Translations under genes and position numbers: made by a program | Shown: in pieces, positions 16,469-25,179 of the stretch | Layout: each line of letters starts with the position of its first letter | Position numbering within the stretch: the first letter of the stretch is position 1 | Notes under the pieces: generated by a model | The model's database searches: none | Seen by the model: only the letters and a program-made list of their open reading frames with translations | What the model was told of the DNA's origin: nothing | Assembly (NCBI RefSeq): GCF_035982055.1 | Contig: NZ_CP108427.1 | Location: forward strand, 7,005,001-7,069,000 | From: Streptomyces sp. NBC_01288 | GTDB taxonomy: Bacteria; Actinomycetota; Actinomycetes; Streptomycetales; Streptomycetaceae | Length of the DNA stretch: 64,000 bases | Direction: 5' to 3'

Positions 16469-17233
16469 GTGAAAAACGCGGAAGTCGCCTGGAGCGCGTT
16501 CGATTCGATCGCATATGTGGATCACAACTACCGTGACCTGCAAGCGGAGGACGCCGAGATCCTGCCCATTCTCCGGGATCATTTCGCGGGCCATTTCCGG
16601 AATCCGGGCGTCGGCCCGGTGTACGGCATCGACGTGGGCGCCGGCGCCAATCTCTATCCCGCGCTGTCCATGCTGCCGTGGTGCGACGAGATCACCCTCT
16701 ACGAGCGCTCGCCCGCGAACGTGGCCTACCTGGCGAGCCAGGTCGACTCGTACGCGAAGAACTGGGACCAGTTCTGGGACGCCCTGCGCGGGAACGAGGA
16801 GTACGACGCCCTCGACGCCGACCCCCGCGAGAGATTCCGCAGGGTCGTCAAGGTCCAGCAGGGCGATATCTTCGATCTTGAGCGGTTCGCCGGTCGGTGG
16901 TCCGTGGGGACGATGTTCTTCGTCGCCGAGTCGATGACCTCCTCCTATCAGGAGTTCACCCTGGGTGTGGAGCGTTTCATGCGCTCCCTGGCCCCCGGGG
17001 CCCCTTTTGCCGCCGCTTTTATGGAACACTCCAAGGGTTATCACACGGGTGAGCAGTTTTTCCCCGCGTGCGACGTGGGGGAGAACGAGGTGTGGGAGAG
17101 TCTTGAAGCATTCGCGGACGGGCTCAAGGTGCACCGCCTGGAAACCGAGGCCACGGTGCGGGACGGATATTCCGGAATGATCCTCTCCTATGGCTGGCGC
17201 GGAAATTCGGACGCACAGGTTCCGATGCGCTGA
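16469..17233 (+). CDS. SCO2525-family SAM-dependent methyltransferase (NNMT/PNMT-like)
   Basis: 254 aa, GTG start. The SAM-binding motif I is GIDVGAGANLYPAL and the next acidic strand is ITLYERSPANVAYL. The layout of these plus WDQFWDALRG and the late MFFVAESMTSSYQEF resembles nicotinamide/phenylethanolamine N-methyltransferases, so a small amine or heterocycle is a likely acceptor. I recall this as the SCO2525 family, named but uncharacterised. It is the first gene of a six-gene block; the next gene begins 84 bp later. The 275-bp upstream gap is AT-richer than average and holds no gene. Confidence 0.85.
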   Translation: MKNAEVAWSAFDSIAYVDHNYRDLQAEDAEILPILRDHFAGHFRNPGVGPVYGIDVGAGANLYPALSMLPWCDEITLYERSPANVAYLASQVDSYAKNWDQFWDALRGNEEYDALDADPRERFRRVVKVQQGDIFDLERFAGRWSVGTMFFVAESMTSSYQEFTLGVERFMRSLAPGAPFAAAFMEHSKGYHTGEQFFPACDVGENEVWESLEAFADGLKVHRLETEATVRDGYSGMILSYGWRGNSDAQVPMR

Positions 17234-17317
17234 CAGGGCGGTCCACCGGTGAGTCTTCACAACAGAAGAGGGATATTCCTCGGCTGAGGGCAGTGCGGTC
17301 TGTGTGAGGGGCATGGA

Positions 17318-19159
17318 ATGGAGATCAAGCCGCGGCAGCACCTGCTGGACATCTGGCAGGCGATCGCCCGCCACTCCTTCGACGGAGGGGAGTGGGCGTG
17401 GGGAAAATGGGGCGGTGAGAGCAGCGTCGCCGACGCGGAGCGGCTGCTCTGCCTGCTGTATCCGGCGACCGAGCTGCCCTCGTTCCGGCTGGACGACCCC
17501 GACACCACGCTGACCGACGTACAGCAGACGCTGAAGCGGGCCGGCGGTCGGCTGGAGATCCCGGCCAACCTCGTCACGGCCGCGGTCGAGTTCATGCGCA
17601 CCCACACCGACGACAAGCGGCCCACGTTCGCGGGCGGTTACTACTTCCAGTCCCGGGACAAGGAGCAGGACCTCACCGAGGAGCAGCGCCAACTCGGCGT
17701 CACCGACTCGTTCTCGATGTCGATCACCCTCTGTCTCGCCCTGCTCGGCTTCCTCAAGGTCTACGAGTCCAAGACCCGCCGCGGCGACATGCAGGAGACG
17801 ATCAAAGAGCTGAAGGCCGCGACCAGCAACCGGCTCACCGCCGCCATGGTGAGTCTGCTGCGGTCGTTCACGGTCAACGTCTACGACACCGACTCCTCCC
17901 AGGGCCAGACGCTCTGCGAGCTCCTGGGCCAGGGGCAGTTGTCGACGCGGCAGGTGCTGGAGCAGTTCCAGCGGCGGTTCCGGCCGCTGCGTGCCGCTAT
18001 CATCGAGAGCTTCATCCTCGGCCTCGATGTCCAGGAGGCACTCAAGGACGAGAGCCAGCTCTTCGAGTGCGGCTGGGCCTGGAGTCTGGTGCGGGACGCG
18101 CCCGAGGTGGAGACCGAGGAGACCATCGGGGCGCAGCCCGTCGGCGTCGCCAACCCGGTGCCGTACCTCTACTTCACGGTGGTCGCGCTCGACGGCATCC
18201 AGGACCTGTTCTCCGACCGCACCCTGACCCTGGGCCTGCTCAACGCCGAACAGCAGAAGCTCGCCGAGGCGTTACGACTGCGCTGGGAGATCACGCAGCA
18301 GTACTGGTCGCGCATCGCCCGCTTCGACGGCGACCGCTGGCCCCTGGAGGACATCCCCTGGCGTACGACGGGACAGCGGCTGGAGTCCGAGTACTTCTCG
18401 CTCTCGGTCGCCGCGATCCTCGTGCACGACCTGATGCGCCGCCGGGCCACCGACGACGACCTGACCCGCACCGTCCGCGTCATGGAGCGCCTCGCCGAAC
18501 GCGGCCGTATCACCAGCCGGATGACGCGCGACGACCCGATGATCCAGCTGCACAACCCCGGCGTCACCCTGCCCCTCCAGGGCGGCGGCACCATCGGCCC
18601 GCCGATGGACTGGACGATGAGCGACTTCTCCGCCCAACTCCTCAAACGCACCGTCCAGTTGTGCACGCTCTCCCGCAACCTCTCCGCGCACGACCGGCTG
18701 CTCAGGCTGGCCGAGGACATCTTCGGCCATGTGTGGCGGCGCCGGATGGGCGACGGCGAGGGCGCCGGTCTGTGGGACAACGTGCACGCCATCTACCCGG
18801 AGACCGCCCTCACCGAGGGGCCGGTGTCCTGGAGCATCACCGAGCGGGTCACCGAGGTGATGGTCCAGGTCCACAACATGTACGCGCAGCCCCCGATCCG
18901 CAGCCTCGAACTCACCGAGCTGGCACGGGCGTTGCTCAGCGAGTCCACGCACCTCCTGGGCAACGAGCAGATGGCGCCGGCGCCCAACGCCGACGGAAAA
19001 CGCGGCATGCAACTCAGGGGAATCGAGGTCAAGTTGCGCCGCGCCCGCACGCTCGTCGACGAACAGCCGGGCACCGCCTACTCGTTGACCCTCGACGTAC
19101 TGGGCCAGCTCGACGCACTCGCCCGGGCCCGCGAAGCCGCCGCGGTCCAGGGAGTGTGA
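17318..19159 (+). CDS. SCO2524-family protein of unknown function
   Basis: 613 aa, soluble, mainly alpha-helical, with no signal peptide or membrane segment and no catalytic motif that I recognise. The start is the ATG seven bases after GAGGGG. Notable segments are WAWGKWGGESSVADAERLL near the N-terminus, LQGGGTIGPPMDWTMSDFSA in the middle and the C-terminal helix LRRARTLVDEQPGTAYSLTLD. A TTA codon is at 18272-18274 (codon 319). It is followed after 3 bp by the variant P-loop gene. The size and helical content would suit a scaffold or sensor. The family name is from memory; function unknown. Confidence 0.8.
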   Translation: MEIKPRQHLLDIWQAIARHSFDGGEWAWGKWGGESSVADAERLLCLLYPATELPSFRLDDPDTTLTDVQQTLKRAGGRLEIPANLVTAAVEFMRTHTDDKRPTFAGGYYFQSRDKEQDLTEEQRQLGVTDSFSMSITLCLALLGFLKVYESKTRRGDMQETIKELKAATSNRLTAAMVSLLRSFTVNVYDTDSSQGQTLCELLGQGQLSTRQVLEQFQRRFRPLRAAIIESFILGLDVQEALKDESQLFECGWAWSLVRDAPEVETEETIGAQPVGVANPVPYLYFTVVALDGIQDLFSDRTLTLGLLNAEQQKLAEALRLRWEITQQYWSRIARFDGDRWPLEDIPWRTTGQRLESEYFSLSVAAILVHDLMRRRATDDDLTRTVRVMERLAERGRITSRMTRDDPMIQLHNPGVTLPLQGGGTIGPPMDWTMSDFSAQLLKRTVQLCTLSRNLSAHDRLLRLAEDIFGHVWRRRMGDGEGAGLWDNVHAIYPETALTEGPVSWSITERVTEVMVQVHNMYAQPPIRSLELTELARALLSESTHLLGNEQMAPAPNADGKRGMQLRGIEVKLRRARTLVDEQPGTAYSLTLDVLGQLDALARAREAAAVQGV

Positions 19160-19162
19160 CCC

Positions 19163-20080
19163 GTGCTGATCTTCGCGGCCTCCGACAAGGGAGGCACGGG
19201 CCGCTCCGTCACCAGCGCCAACCTCGCCTACCAGCGCGCCCTGACGGGGGACGACGTCTGCTACCTGGACTTCGACTTCGGCTCGCCCACCGCCTCGGCC
19301 GTCTTCGACGTGCCCGAGGCCCGCCAGGCGGCCGAGGACCGCGGACTGCACTCGTACCTGATAGGCGAGATCAGCGAGCCCGTCCGTATCGACGTCTGGG
19401 CGGACACCGAACACCGCGTCCTGCGCAACCAGCCGCCCGGAGCAGGCCGGTTGATCCTCATGCCGGGTGACCTCAGCGGCGGCGAGTTCGCCACCTCCGG
19501 CGACAACCTGCGCCGCTGCGTGGACCTTCTCCTGCGCCTCAACGGCGAGTTCGACCTGATCATCGTCGACCTCAGCGCCGGCCGCAGCTACGCCGTCGAC
19601 ATGGTCCTCGCGGCCACCTCGCAGCGCGCGATGAGCGGTGTCCTGGCCCGCTGGCTGGTCTTCCACCGCTGGACCCGGCAGCACGTGGAGGCCGCGGCCA
19701 GCCTCGTCTACGGCAAGCGCGGCATCATCGCCGGCGGCGTCGCCCGCGGCCACGACGAGGACGCGCTGCGCGGCGCGATCCGCTTCGTACGGGCCGCCGT
19801 ACCCGATCCCGACTCGGCGCTGTGGTCGCAGGCCACGCCCACCCAGTCGGCGTGGATGGAGCAGTGCGACACCGAGTTGAAGCATCTCGCCTCGCACCAC
19901 GGCATCGGCTACAGCCAGGTGCTGGGCTCGGTGCCGCTGGAGCCCGTGCTCCAGTGGCGGGAGCAACTCATCACCGACGAGGACGTGTTGGACAGCCAGA
20001 TCGCCACCATGGAGACCTGGCAGGCGCTGAGCGACCTCGCCGCGCGGCTGACCGACGACAAGTACTGGGAGGAGGCATGA
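19163..20080 (+). CDS. SCO2523-family variant P-loop protein (ParA/MinD-like)
   Basis: 305 aa, GTG start. The N-terminus MLIFAASDKGGTGRSVTSAN is a deviant Walker A of the ParA/MinD/ArsA class: the KGG is kept but the usual GKT/S reads GRS. The strand VCYLDFDFGSPTASAV matches the second ParA motif, and FDLIIVDLSAGRSYAVDMVL matches Walker B. The lost lysine raises doubt about normal ATP hydrolysis, although the signature lysine of deviant P-loops (K of KGG) remains. It overlaps the next gene by ATGA. It may act as a switch organising the neighbouring proteins. Confidence 0.85.
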   Translation: MLIFAASDKGGTGRSVTSANLAYQRALTGDDVCYLDFDFGSPTASAVFDVPEARQAAEDRGLHSYLIGEISEPVRIDVWADTEHRVLRNQPPGAGRLILMPGDLSGGEFATSGDNLRRCVDLLLRLNGEFDLIIVDLSAGRSYAVDMVLAATSQRAMSGVLARWLVFHRWTRQHVEAAASLVYGKRGIIAGGVARGHDEDALRGAIRFVRAAVPDPDSALWSQATPTQSAWMEQCDTELKHLASHHGIGYSQVLGSVPLEPVLQWREQLITDEDVLDSQIATMETWQALSDLAARLTDDKYWEEA

Positions 20081-21060
20081 CGGAGGCCGTCTTCCGGGAG
20101 ACCGCCGCGGACCCGCGCACCCAGTCCGTGCCGCTGGCCCATCTCTCGCTGGAGCTGGGCCACCTCTACATGGAGGATTTCGAGGCGGGCCCCGAGCGGC
20201 TGCGCGAGCACTTCGCCGAGGTACGGATCTGGGTGGACGCGGCCCGCGCCTCCGCCGCCCGCCGCACCGGCGGCAAACGCCCCCGCATCAGCACCTGCTT
20301 CCTGATCGACGACTACTTCAGCCGCTTCTCCACCCCGGCCGAACTCGTCCCGCTGGTCCTCGAAGAGGCCGAGAAGGCCGGCCTCGTCATCGACTACCTC
20401 GCCCGCGAGTCGGGGTGCGCGGTCGCCGACCGGATCGAACTGGCCGAGTCCGTCATGCACCGCCTCGTCGAGTCGCCGCCGCCCGGCAGCCACGGTTCCC
20501 GCCCCCCGGTCAGCCAGACGGGCTGGCTCGCGAACGGCGAGCGTACTGCCCCAACTCGCAGCGCGCTTGCGGAGATTGTCACCTGGCAGCCGCCGCACGA
20601 GACCGCGGCCCGCAACCACTCGGTCTTCATGGACGTCGAGCTGTGGTCCGAGACGGACAAGGGCCGCCTGTGGTCCTGCCCGTTCCTGGCCGCCGTATGG
20701 CAGTTGGCCCGCCTGGGTCTGCTACGGCACCTCGGCGAACCGGTGCTGGTGCCGAAGCCGTGGACCGGCGGGGACTTCCCGCGCGACTGGGACCGGCTGC
20801 CGCCGCTGCTCCAACTCAGCGACACCCGGGTCCCGTTCAGCGCATACCGCACCTGCACACTGATGGCGAACCGCTTCGTCGCCGTAGAGGACGCCGTGCG
20901 GCTCATCCTCGACCAGGTGGACGTGGACTCCGTCGCGCTCGAACAGGTCGCCAAGAGGTCCGCGGGCGAGGGCGTCGCGGTACCGGAGGCGGTGGCCCAG
21001 CGCGCCACCTACGTCTTCTACGAGGAGCCCGCCAACTCCGCACTCCCCGACGGGACTTGA
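20077..21060 (+). CDS. SCO2522-family protein of unknown function
   Basis: 327 aa, soluble. ATGA overlap with the P-loop gene and GGAGGC ribosome binding site. Features: FAEVRIWVDAARASAARRTG, then PRISTCFLIDDYFSRFSTP (a strand ending in two Asp that could bind metal), LVIDYLARESGCAVADRIELAES, and a late YRTCTLMANRFVAVEDAVRLI helix. No family with known activity is recognised. Tight coupling on both sides (the next start is one base after this stop) implies stoichiometric production with its neighbours. The family name is recalled from NCBI-style naming. Confidence 0.8.
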   Translation: MTEAVFRETAADPRTQSVPLAHLSLELGHLYMEDFEAGPERLREHFAEVRIWVDAARASAARRTGGKRPRISTCFLIDDYFSRFSTPAELVPLVLEEAEKAGLVIDYLARESGCAVADRIELAESVMHRLVESPPPGSHGSRPPVSQTGWLANGERTAPTRSALAEIVTWQPPHETAARNHSVFMDVELWSETDKGRLWSCPFLAAVWQLARLGLLRHLGEPVLVPKPWTGGDFPRDWDRLPPLLQLSDTRVPFSAYRTCTLMANRFVAVEDAVRLILDQVDVDSVALEQVAKRSAGEGVAVPEAVAQRATYVFYEEPANSALPDGT

Positions 21061-21061
21061 C

Positions 21062-22030
21062 GTGGCGACCCCGGGAAGGACACCGCGTCCGGTCCTCGCC
21101 TGCGGCGAGGTGCGCACCGGCCTGCTGCCGTCCTTCCAGGCACTGGACGGCCGCACCGCCGCCCAACTCCTGCGGCTGCGCGCCGACGAACAGGTCCGGG
21201 TCTCCGAGCGGCCCAATCTCTACGCCCTCTCGCCCGAGGTCCTCACGGGCGTGGACTGCCGGCTGCCCACCTCGAACGGCGCCAAGGTCAGGGCCGTCGG
21301 TACGGTGGCCGCCCGCGCCGCGCTCACCGAAGGCCGGGTCCTCCAGTCCACCGCCTACTTCAGCACCCCGTCCGCCGGACCCGACGTACGCCAGCCGTGG
21401 GGGCACTACCTGGTCCGCCCCGGGGTGGTCGAGCCGTTCGGGAAACTGCCCGAACAGGCCACCGCCGAGGGCGTGTTGCGCGGCGGCGGACGCGGCGAAC
21501 TGGACCTGGGGATGATCGCCGAGGGCCTACTGGCGCAGTTGGTGCGCCACCCCCTCCTCGACCACAAGGCACCCTTCAAGTCCCGCCGTACACAACTGCG
21601 TTGGGCCGCACGACGGGCGCCGGAGAGCGAGGGACCGTCACTGGACCGCTTCACGCTGGCCGAAGACGGCCTGCGGACAGTGGAGTTGAGAGTGCCGGAA
21701 GGCATCGAGGCGACCGCGGTCGCGGGGCTCTGCGAAGACCTCGCGTTGCACGACTGGCTTTTGACGACGGTGGTGCACATGCTGGAGAACAGCCGGCTCG
21801 GTGCGGCGGACGGGCCCGCGGCGGTCCTGGCGCTGCGACCGGCCGTGGATCACCTGCTGCATCTGTGGATGCCGCGCGCGCACGTGGACCGCACGCTGGG
21901 ACACCTGTGGGACGTACTGGAGCGGGAACCGGGCTTCAGCCGCCAATGGGAGAACCTTCGCCAGCGTATCCGGGACCAACTGGCCATACAGGCCATCCCG
22001 TTGCTGCACCAGGCGCTGAGCACGCGCTGA
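21062..22030 (+). CDS. SCO2521-family protein of unknown function
   Basis: 322 aa, GTG start one base after the previous stop. The first half looks beta-rich (PVLACGEVRTGLLPSFQAL, GTVAARAALTEGRVLQSTAYF, WGHYLVRPGVVEPFGKL). The second half is helical (VAGLCEDLALHDWLLTTVVHMLENSR, LHLWMPRAHVDRTLGHLWDVLE). The C-terminal helical part ending WENLRQRIRDQLAIQAI could mediate complex formation. No enzyme motif is seen. Its place in the block and the tight junction say it works with the P-loop protein and its neighbours. Confidence 0.8.
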   Translation: MATPGRTPRPVLACGEVRTGLLPSFQALDGRTAAQLLRLRADEQVRVSERPNLYALSPEVLTGVDCRLPTSNGAKVRAVGTVAARAALTEGRVLQSTAYFSTPSAGPDVRQPWGHYLVRPGVVEPFGKLPEQATAEGVLRGGGRGELDLGMIAEGLLAQLVRHPLLDHKAPFKSRRTQLRWAARRAPESEGPSLDRFTLAEDGLRTVELRVPEGIEATAVAGLCEDLALHDWLLTTVVHMLENSRLGAADGPAAVLALRPAVDHLLHLWMPRAHVDRTLGHLWDVLEREPGFSRQWENLRQRIRDQLAIQAIPLLHQALSTR

Positions 22031-22072
22031 CGGGGCGGCACGAACCGCACATCCGACGGGGGAGAGGTTCAC

Positions 22073-23161
22073 ATGAACGGAGTGACGACAACAGGGTCGG
22101 GCGGACTGCGGTCCGTACCGCAACAGGACCAGGTGCAGCGCAGATCAAAGCTGTTCCTCAAGACGCTGTTCGCGATCTTAGCGGGAGGCGCCGCCTTCTT
22201 CGTGACCAACGTTCTGAACGAGAACAACGGGGACCTGTGGCAGTGGACGATGTCCATCGTCCTCGGCAGCGCGACCCTGATCGTGCAACTGCTCGTGGAC
22301 TTCGGCGAGCGACTGGAGGCCGTCCAGGAGAGCCAGAAGCGGCGTATCCGGGACATGAAGGACAGCCTGTCCAGCCATCACACGGAGATGCGGGCAGCGG
22401 TCGACGAGAGCTTCGCCAAGATCAACGCCGCGACGGAGCTGTACAGCAAGGTCGACGGCTCGGTGCTGCGCTCCGACGAGGTGACCCGGCTGGTGCTGGG
22501 CTACACGAAAGTCGGCGAGCAGGGCGCGGACATCGTCAAGGCCTTCGCCGAGGAGGAGTTGGGCCGCCTCGCGCTGCTGATGGAGAACCTCGGCAACGGC
22601 ACGGCGGACTGCCCCGGCGAGAATCACGAGTGGCTGATCGACCTCACCAAGTGCGTCAAGCGGACACTCTTCGCCACCAGCACGTCCGTGGACCGCGACT
22701 TCTGGTCGAGCGAGCCCGCACGCCGCTATCTCGCCGCCCAGGAGACGGCCATCAAGACCCGGCGGGTGCAGGTCCGGCGGGTGTTCCTCGTCGACGACGA
22801 GGCGGAGGTCACCGGCAGCCTCCGCCAACTCTGCGAGCGGCACCACAAGTTCGGGATCGAGGCGCGTATCGCGGTCCGGGCCCAGCTGGAACCGACGGCC
22901 CAGATGAACTCGTTGAACGACTTCATCGTCTTCGACGGCGAACTCTGTTACGAGACCGAGCCGGACATCCACGTCATGCCGGCCAAGACGACACTGAAGC
23001 TGACGCGCGAGCACGTGGAGGAGCGGATCAACCGGTTCAACGTGCTGTGGGAGGCGACGGAACCGGACCGCACCCCGGAACCGTCCCCGGAACCGGACGG
23101 AGGAAGGACGGTCACCCACCCCGCCGGTGTCGACCCAGGTCGTACATCTCCGGGCCGATGA
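22073..23161 (+). CDS. Membrane-anchored protein with cytoplasmic phospholipase-D-like domain
   Basis: 362 aa. Two adjacent membrane segments (LFLKTLFAILAGGAAFFVTNVL; WQWTMSIVLGSATLIVQLLVDF) are followed by a charged helix likely to be coiled coil (RLEAVQESQKRRIRDMKDSL). A soluble domain then has TSTSVDRDFWSSEPARRYLA, RRVFLVDDEAEVTGSLRQLCERHHKFGIEARIAV and NDFIVFDGELCYE, which resemble catalytically silent phospholipase D-like domains; HKD is absent. The tail is Pro/Glu-rich. A TTA codon is at 22178-22180 (codon 36). Its start is 42 bp after the previous stop, so it probably belongs to the same unit and may tether it to the membrane. Confidence 0.7.
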   Translation: MNGVTTTGSGGLRSVPQQDQVQRRSKLFLKTLFAILAGGAAFFVTNVLNENNGDLWQWTMSIVLGSATLIVQLLVDFGERLEAVQESQKRRIRDMKDSLSSHHTEMRAAVDESFAKINAATELYSKVDGSVLRSDEVTRLVLGYTKVGEQGADIVKAFAEEELGRLALLMENLGNGTADCPGENHEWLIDLTKCVKRTLFATSTSVDRDFWSSEPARRYLAAQETAIKTRRVQVRRVFLVDDEAEVTGSLRQLCERHHKFGIEARIAVRAQLEPTAQMNSLNDFIVFDGELCYETEPDIHVMPAKTTLKLTREHVEERINRFNVLWEATEPDRTPEPSPEPDGGRTVTHPAGVDPGRTSPGR

Positions 23162-23193
23162 CCCCGTCCGCTGCCCGCTCCTACGATCGCGGC

Positions 23194-24396
23194 ATGTCCG
23201 TCACTCAACAGTCACCCCTGCTCAAACGTGTACCGCCGGGCGTTTGGACGGGGGTGCTCTGGGTCTACGGCACGCTGTTCGCGATCCGCTCCTTCTTCCG
23301 GCTGCCCTTCATGCCCACCGACCCTTTTCCGCCTACGCCCGGTGGTTGGGCGCTCGTCGTCTCGGGGAGTGTGCTCGCGCTGGGCGGGTGTGGGGTGTTG
23401 GGGCGGCGTCCGTTGTGGGGGCTGGGGTTGTTGGTGGTGGGGACGTACGGGGTGACGGTCGGGTTGGACGGGCTGACCTTCGGGTTGGTCCACTTCGCCG
23501 CGATCGCTGTCGGCGTGGGCTGGGTCGCGGTGAGCGTCGGGGGGCGGCGGAGTCTGTGCGCTCTTGTTCTTGCGGTCGTTGTGCTGCCCGTGCACGAGTT
23601 CACCCGGATCGGCCTCGGGCGGCCTCTCGCCGCCGCTCACGACACCGGCCGGGGCGACTGGCAGAGCTGGTCGGCGCTCGCTCTCACGGCCGTCGTCGCG
23701 TGGCTGATCGGCAACTCCGTGCGGCAGAGCCGCGTGTACACCGAGCGGCTCACCACCCAGGCCGCGACGCAGGCCGTCGCCGTCGAACGGCTGCGTATCG
23801 CACGGGAGATGCACGACACCGTGGCGCACAGCATCGGCATCATCGCCCTCCAGGCGGGCGCGGCGGCCCGGGTCACCACGACGCAGCCGGAGGCCGCGCG
23901 GGAGGCGATGCGGGCGGTGGAGCACGAGGGGCGGGAGACGTTGGCCGGGCTGCGCCGCATGCTCGTCGCGCTGCGGGCGACCGACGAGGCTCCCGTCCTG
24001 CCCGCGGGTCTCGGTGACGTCGACCGGCTCGCCGCGACGACCACGGCGGCCGGGGTACGGGTCGACGTGCGGCGGTGCGGTGAGCCGCGTCAACTCCCGT
24101 ACGACATCGACCTGTCGGCGTTCCGCATCATCCAGGAGTCCGTCACCAACGTCGTACGGCACGCGGGGACGAGTGCGTGCCGGGTCACTCTCGACTACCG
24201 CGACGACGAACTCGCGCTGGAGGTGACCGATGACGGGCGGGGGCACGGGACCGCCACCGACACGGGGTTCGGGTTGGCGGGTATGCGGGAGCGAGTGGCC
24301 CTGTTGCAGGGGGAGTTCACGGCGGCGCCGCGTCCCGAGGGTGGTTTCCGGGTCGCCGTCCGGCTTCCGGTACCGACGGCGGTGGCGGGCCGATGA
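23194..24396 (+). CDS. NarL-type two-component sensor histidine kinase
   Basis: 400 aa. Four to six membrane segments fill residues 15-180. The HisKA_3 dimerisation domain has the phospho-acceptor His in REMHDTVAHSIGII, and the ATPase has the N-box ESVTNVVRHA and the G-boxes DDGRGHG and GFGLAGMRER. The ATG of MSVTQQSP was taken as start. The gene overlaps the response regulator gene by ATGA. The extracytoplasmic loops are very short, so a membrane or envelope signal is plausible. Confidence 0.93.
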   Translation: MSVTQQSPLLKRVPPGVWTGVLWVYGTLFAIRSFFRLPFMPTDPFPPTPGGWALVVSGSVLALGGCGVLGRRPLWGLGLLVVGTYGVTVGLDGLTFGLVHFAAIAVGVGWVAVSVGGRRSLCALVLAVVVLPVHEFTRIGLGRPLAAAHDTGRGDWQSWSALALTAVVAWLIGNSVRQSRVYTERLTTQAATQAVAVERLRIAREMHDTVAHSIGIIALQAGAAARVTTTQPEAAREAMRAVEHEGRETLAGLRRMLVALRATDEAPVLPAGLGDVDRLAATTTAAGVRVDVRRCGEPRQLPYDIDLSAFRIIQESVTNVVRHAGTSACRVTLDYRDDELALEVTDDGRGHGTATDTGFGLAGMRERVALLQGEFTAAPRPEGGFRVAVRLPVPTAVAGR

Positions 24397-25112
24397 GCAG
24401 CCCTGTCCGCGTTCTCCTCGCCGACGACCAGCAACTCATCCGTACGGCACTGCGGATGGTGATGGCCGACCTCGACGACGTGGAGGTCGTCGGGGAGGCG
24501 AGCGACGGCGCGGAGGCGGTGCGGCTGACGGCCCAACTCGCCCCGGACGTCGTGGTGATGGACATCCGCATGCCCGGGATGGACGGAATCGAGGCCACGC
24601 GCGGGATCACGGCCGGTTCGCCGGAGGGGGCGGTGGGGTCGGTGGGTTCGGTGTCGGCCCGGGTCGTCGTCCTCACCACCTTCGACGACGACGATCACGT
24701 CTACGGCGCGTTGCGCGCCGGCGCGTCCGGGTTCCTGGTCAAGGACATGGCCCTGGACGACATCATCGGCGCGGTACGGGTCGTGGCCGCCGGTGACGCT
24801 CTGATCGCCCCGAGCGTGACCCGGCGTCTGATCCGCGACTTCGCGTCGTCCCGCCCCGAACTTGCCCGCACACGCCGGGAGTTGACGCGGATCACGGAGC
24901 GGGAACGCGAAGTGCTGACGCTGGTCGGCTCGGGGCTGTCGAACACGGAGATCGCGGCCGAGCTGTGCATCAGCGTGGCCACGGCGAAGACCTACCTGAC
25001 CCGCCTCTTCACCAAGCTGGACGCGAGGGACCGGGTTCAGCTGGTGATCCTGGCCTATGAGGCGGGGCTGGTCTCGGTGGGCCAGGAGTCACGCCCTGGG
25101 CAGCGGCCCTGA
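24393..25112 (+). CDS. NarL/LuxR-type response regulator
   Basis: 239 aa. The receiver domain has the acidic pair D11-D12, phospho-acceptor D57 in VVVMDIRMPG, and the conserved Lys in FLVKD. The output domain is a LuxR helix-turn-helix (LTEREREVLTLVG.. as ITEREREVLTLV, then LSNTEIAAELCISVATAKTYL). An insert (GSPEGAVGSVGSVSA) lies in the receiver. Translationally coupled to the kinase gene and certainly its partner. Target genes are not evident. Confidence 0.94.
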   Translation: MSSPVRVLLADDQQLIRTALRMVMADLDDVEVVGEASDGAEAVRLTAQLAPDVVVMDIRMPGMDGIEATRGITAGSPEGAVGSVGSVSARVVVLTTFDDDDHVYGALRAGASGFLVKDMALDDIIGAVRVVAAGDALIAPSVTRRLIRDFASSRPELARTRRELTRITEREREVLTLVGSGLSNTEIAAELCISVATAKTYLTRLFTKLDARDRVQLVILAYEAGLVSVGQESRPGQRP

Positions 25113-25179
25113 AAACGCTTCGCCCGTGCTCGTCCCGTCGGATACGGTCGCGAGGTTGTTTTCACAGCTGGAGGCCGTT

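Noticed and set aside
21397..23193. Long plus-strand frame leading into the histidine kinase
   Set aside because: It crosses two well-supported genes in another frame; only the part from 23194 has kinase features.
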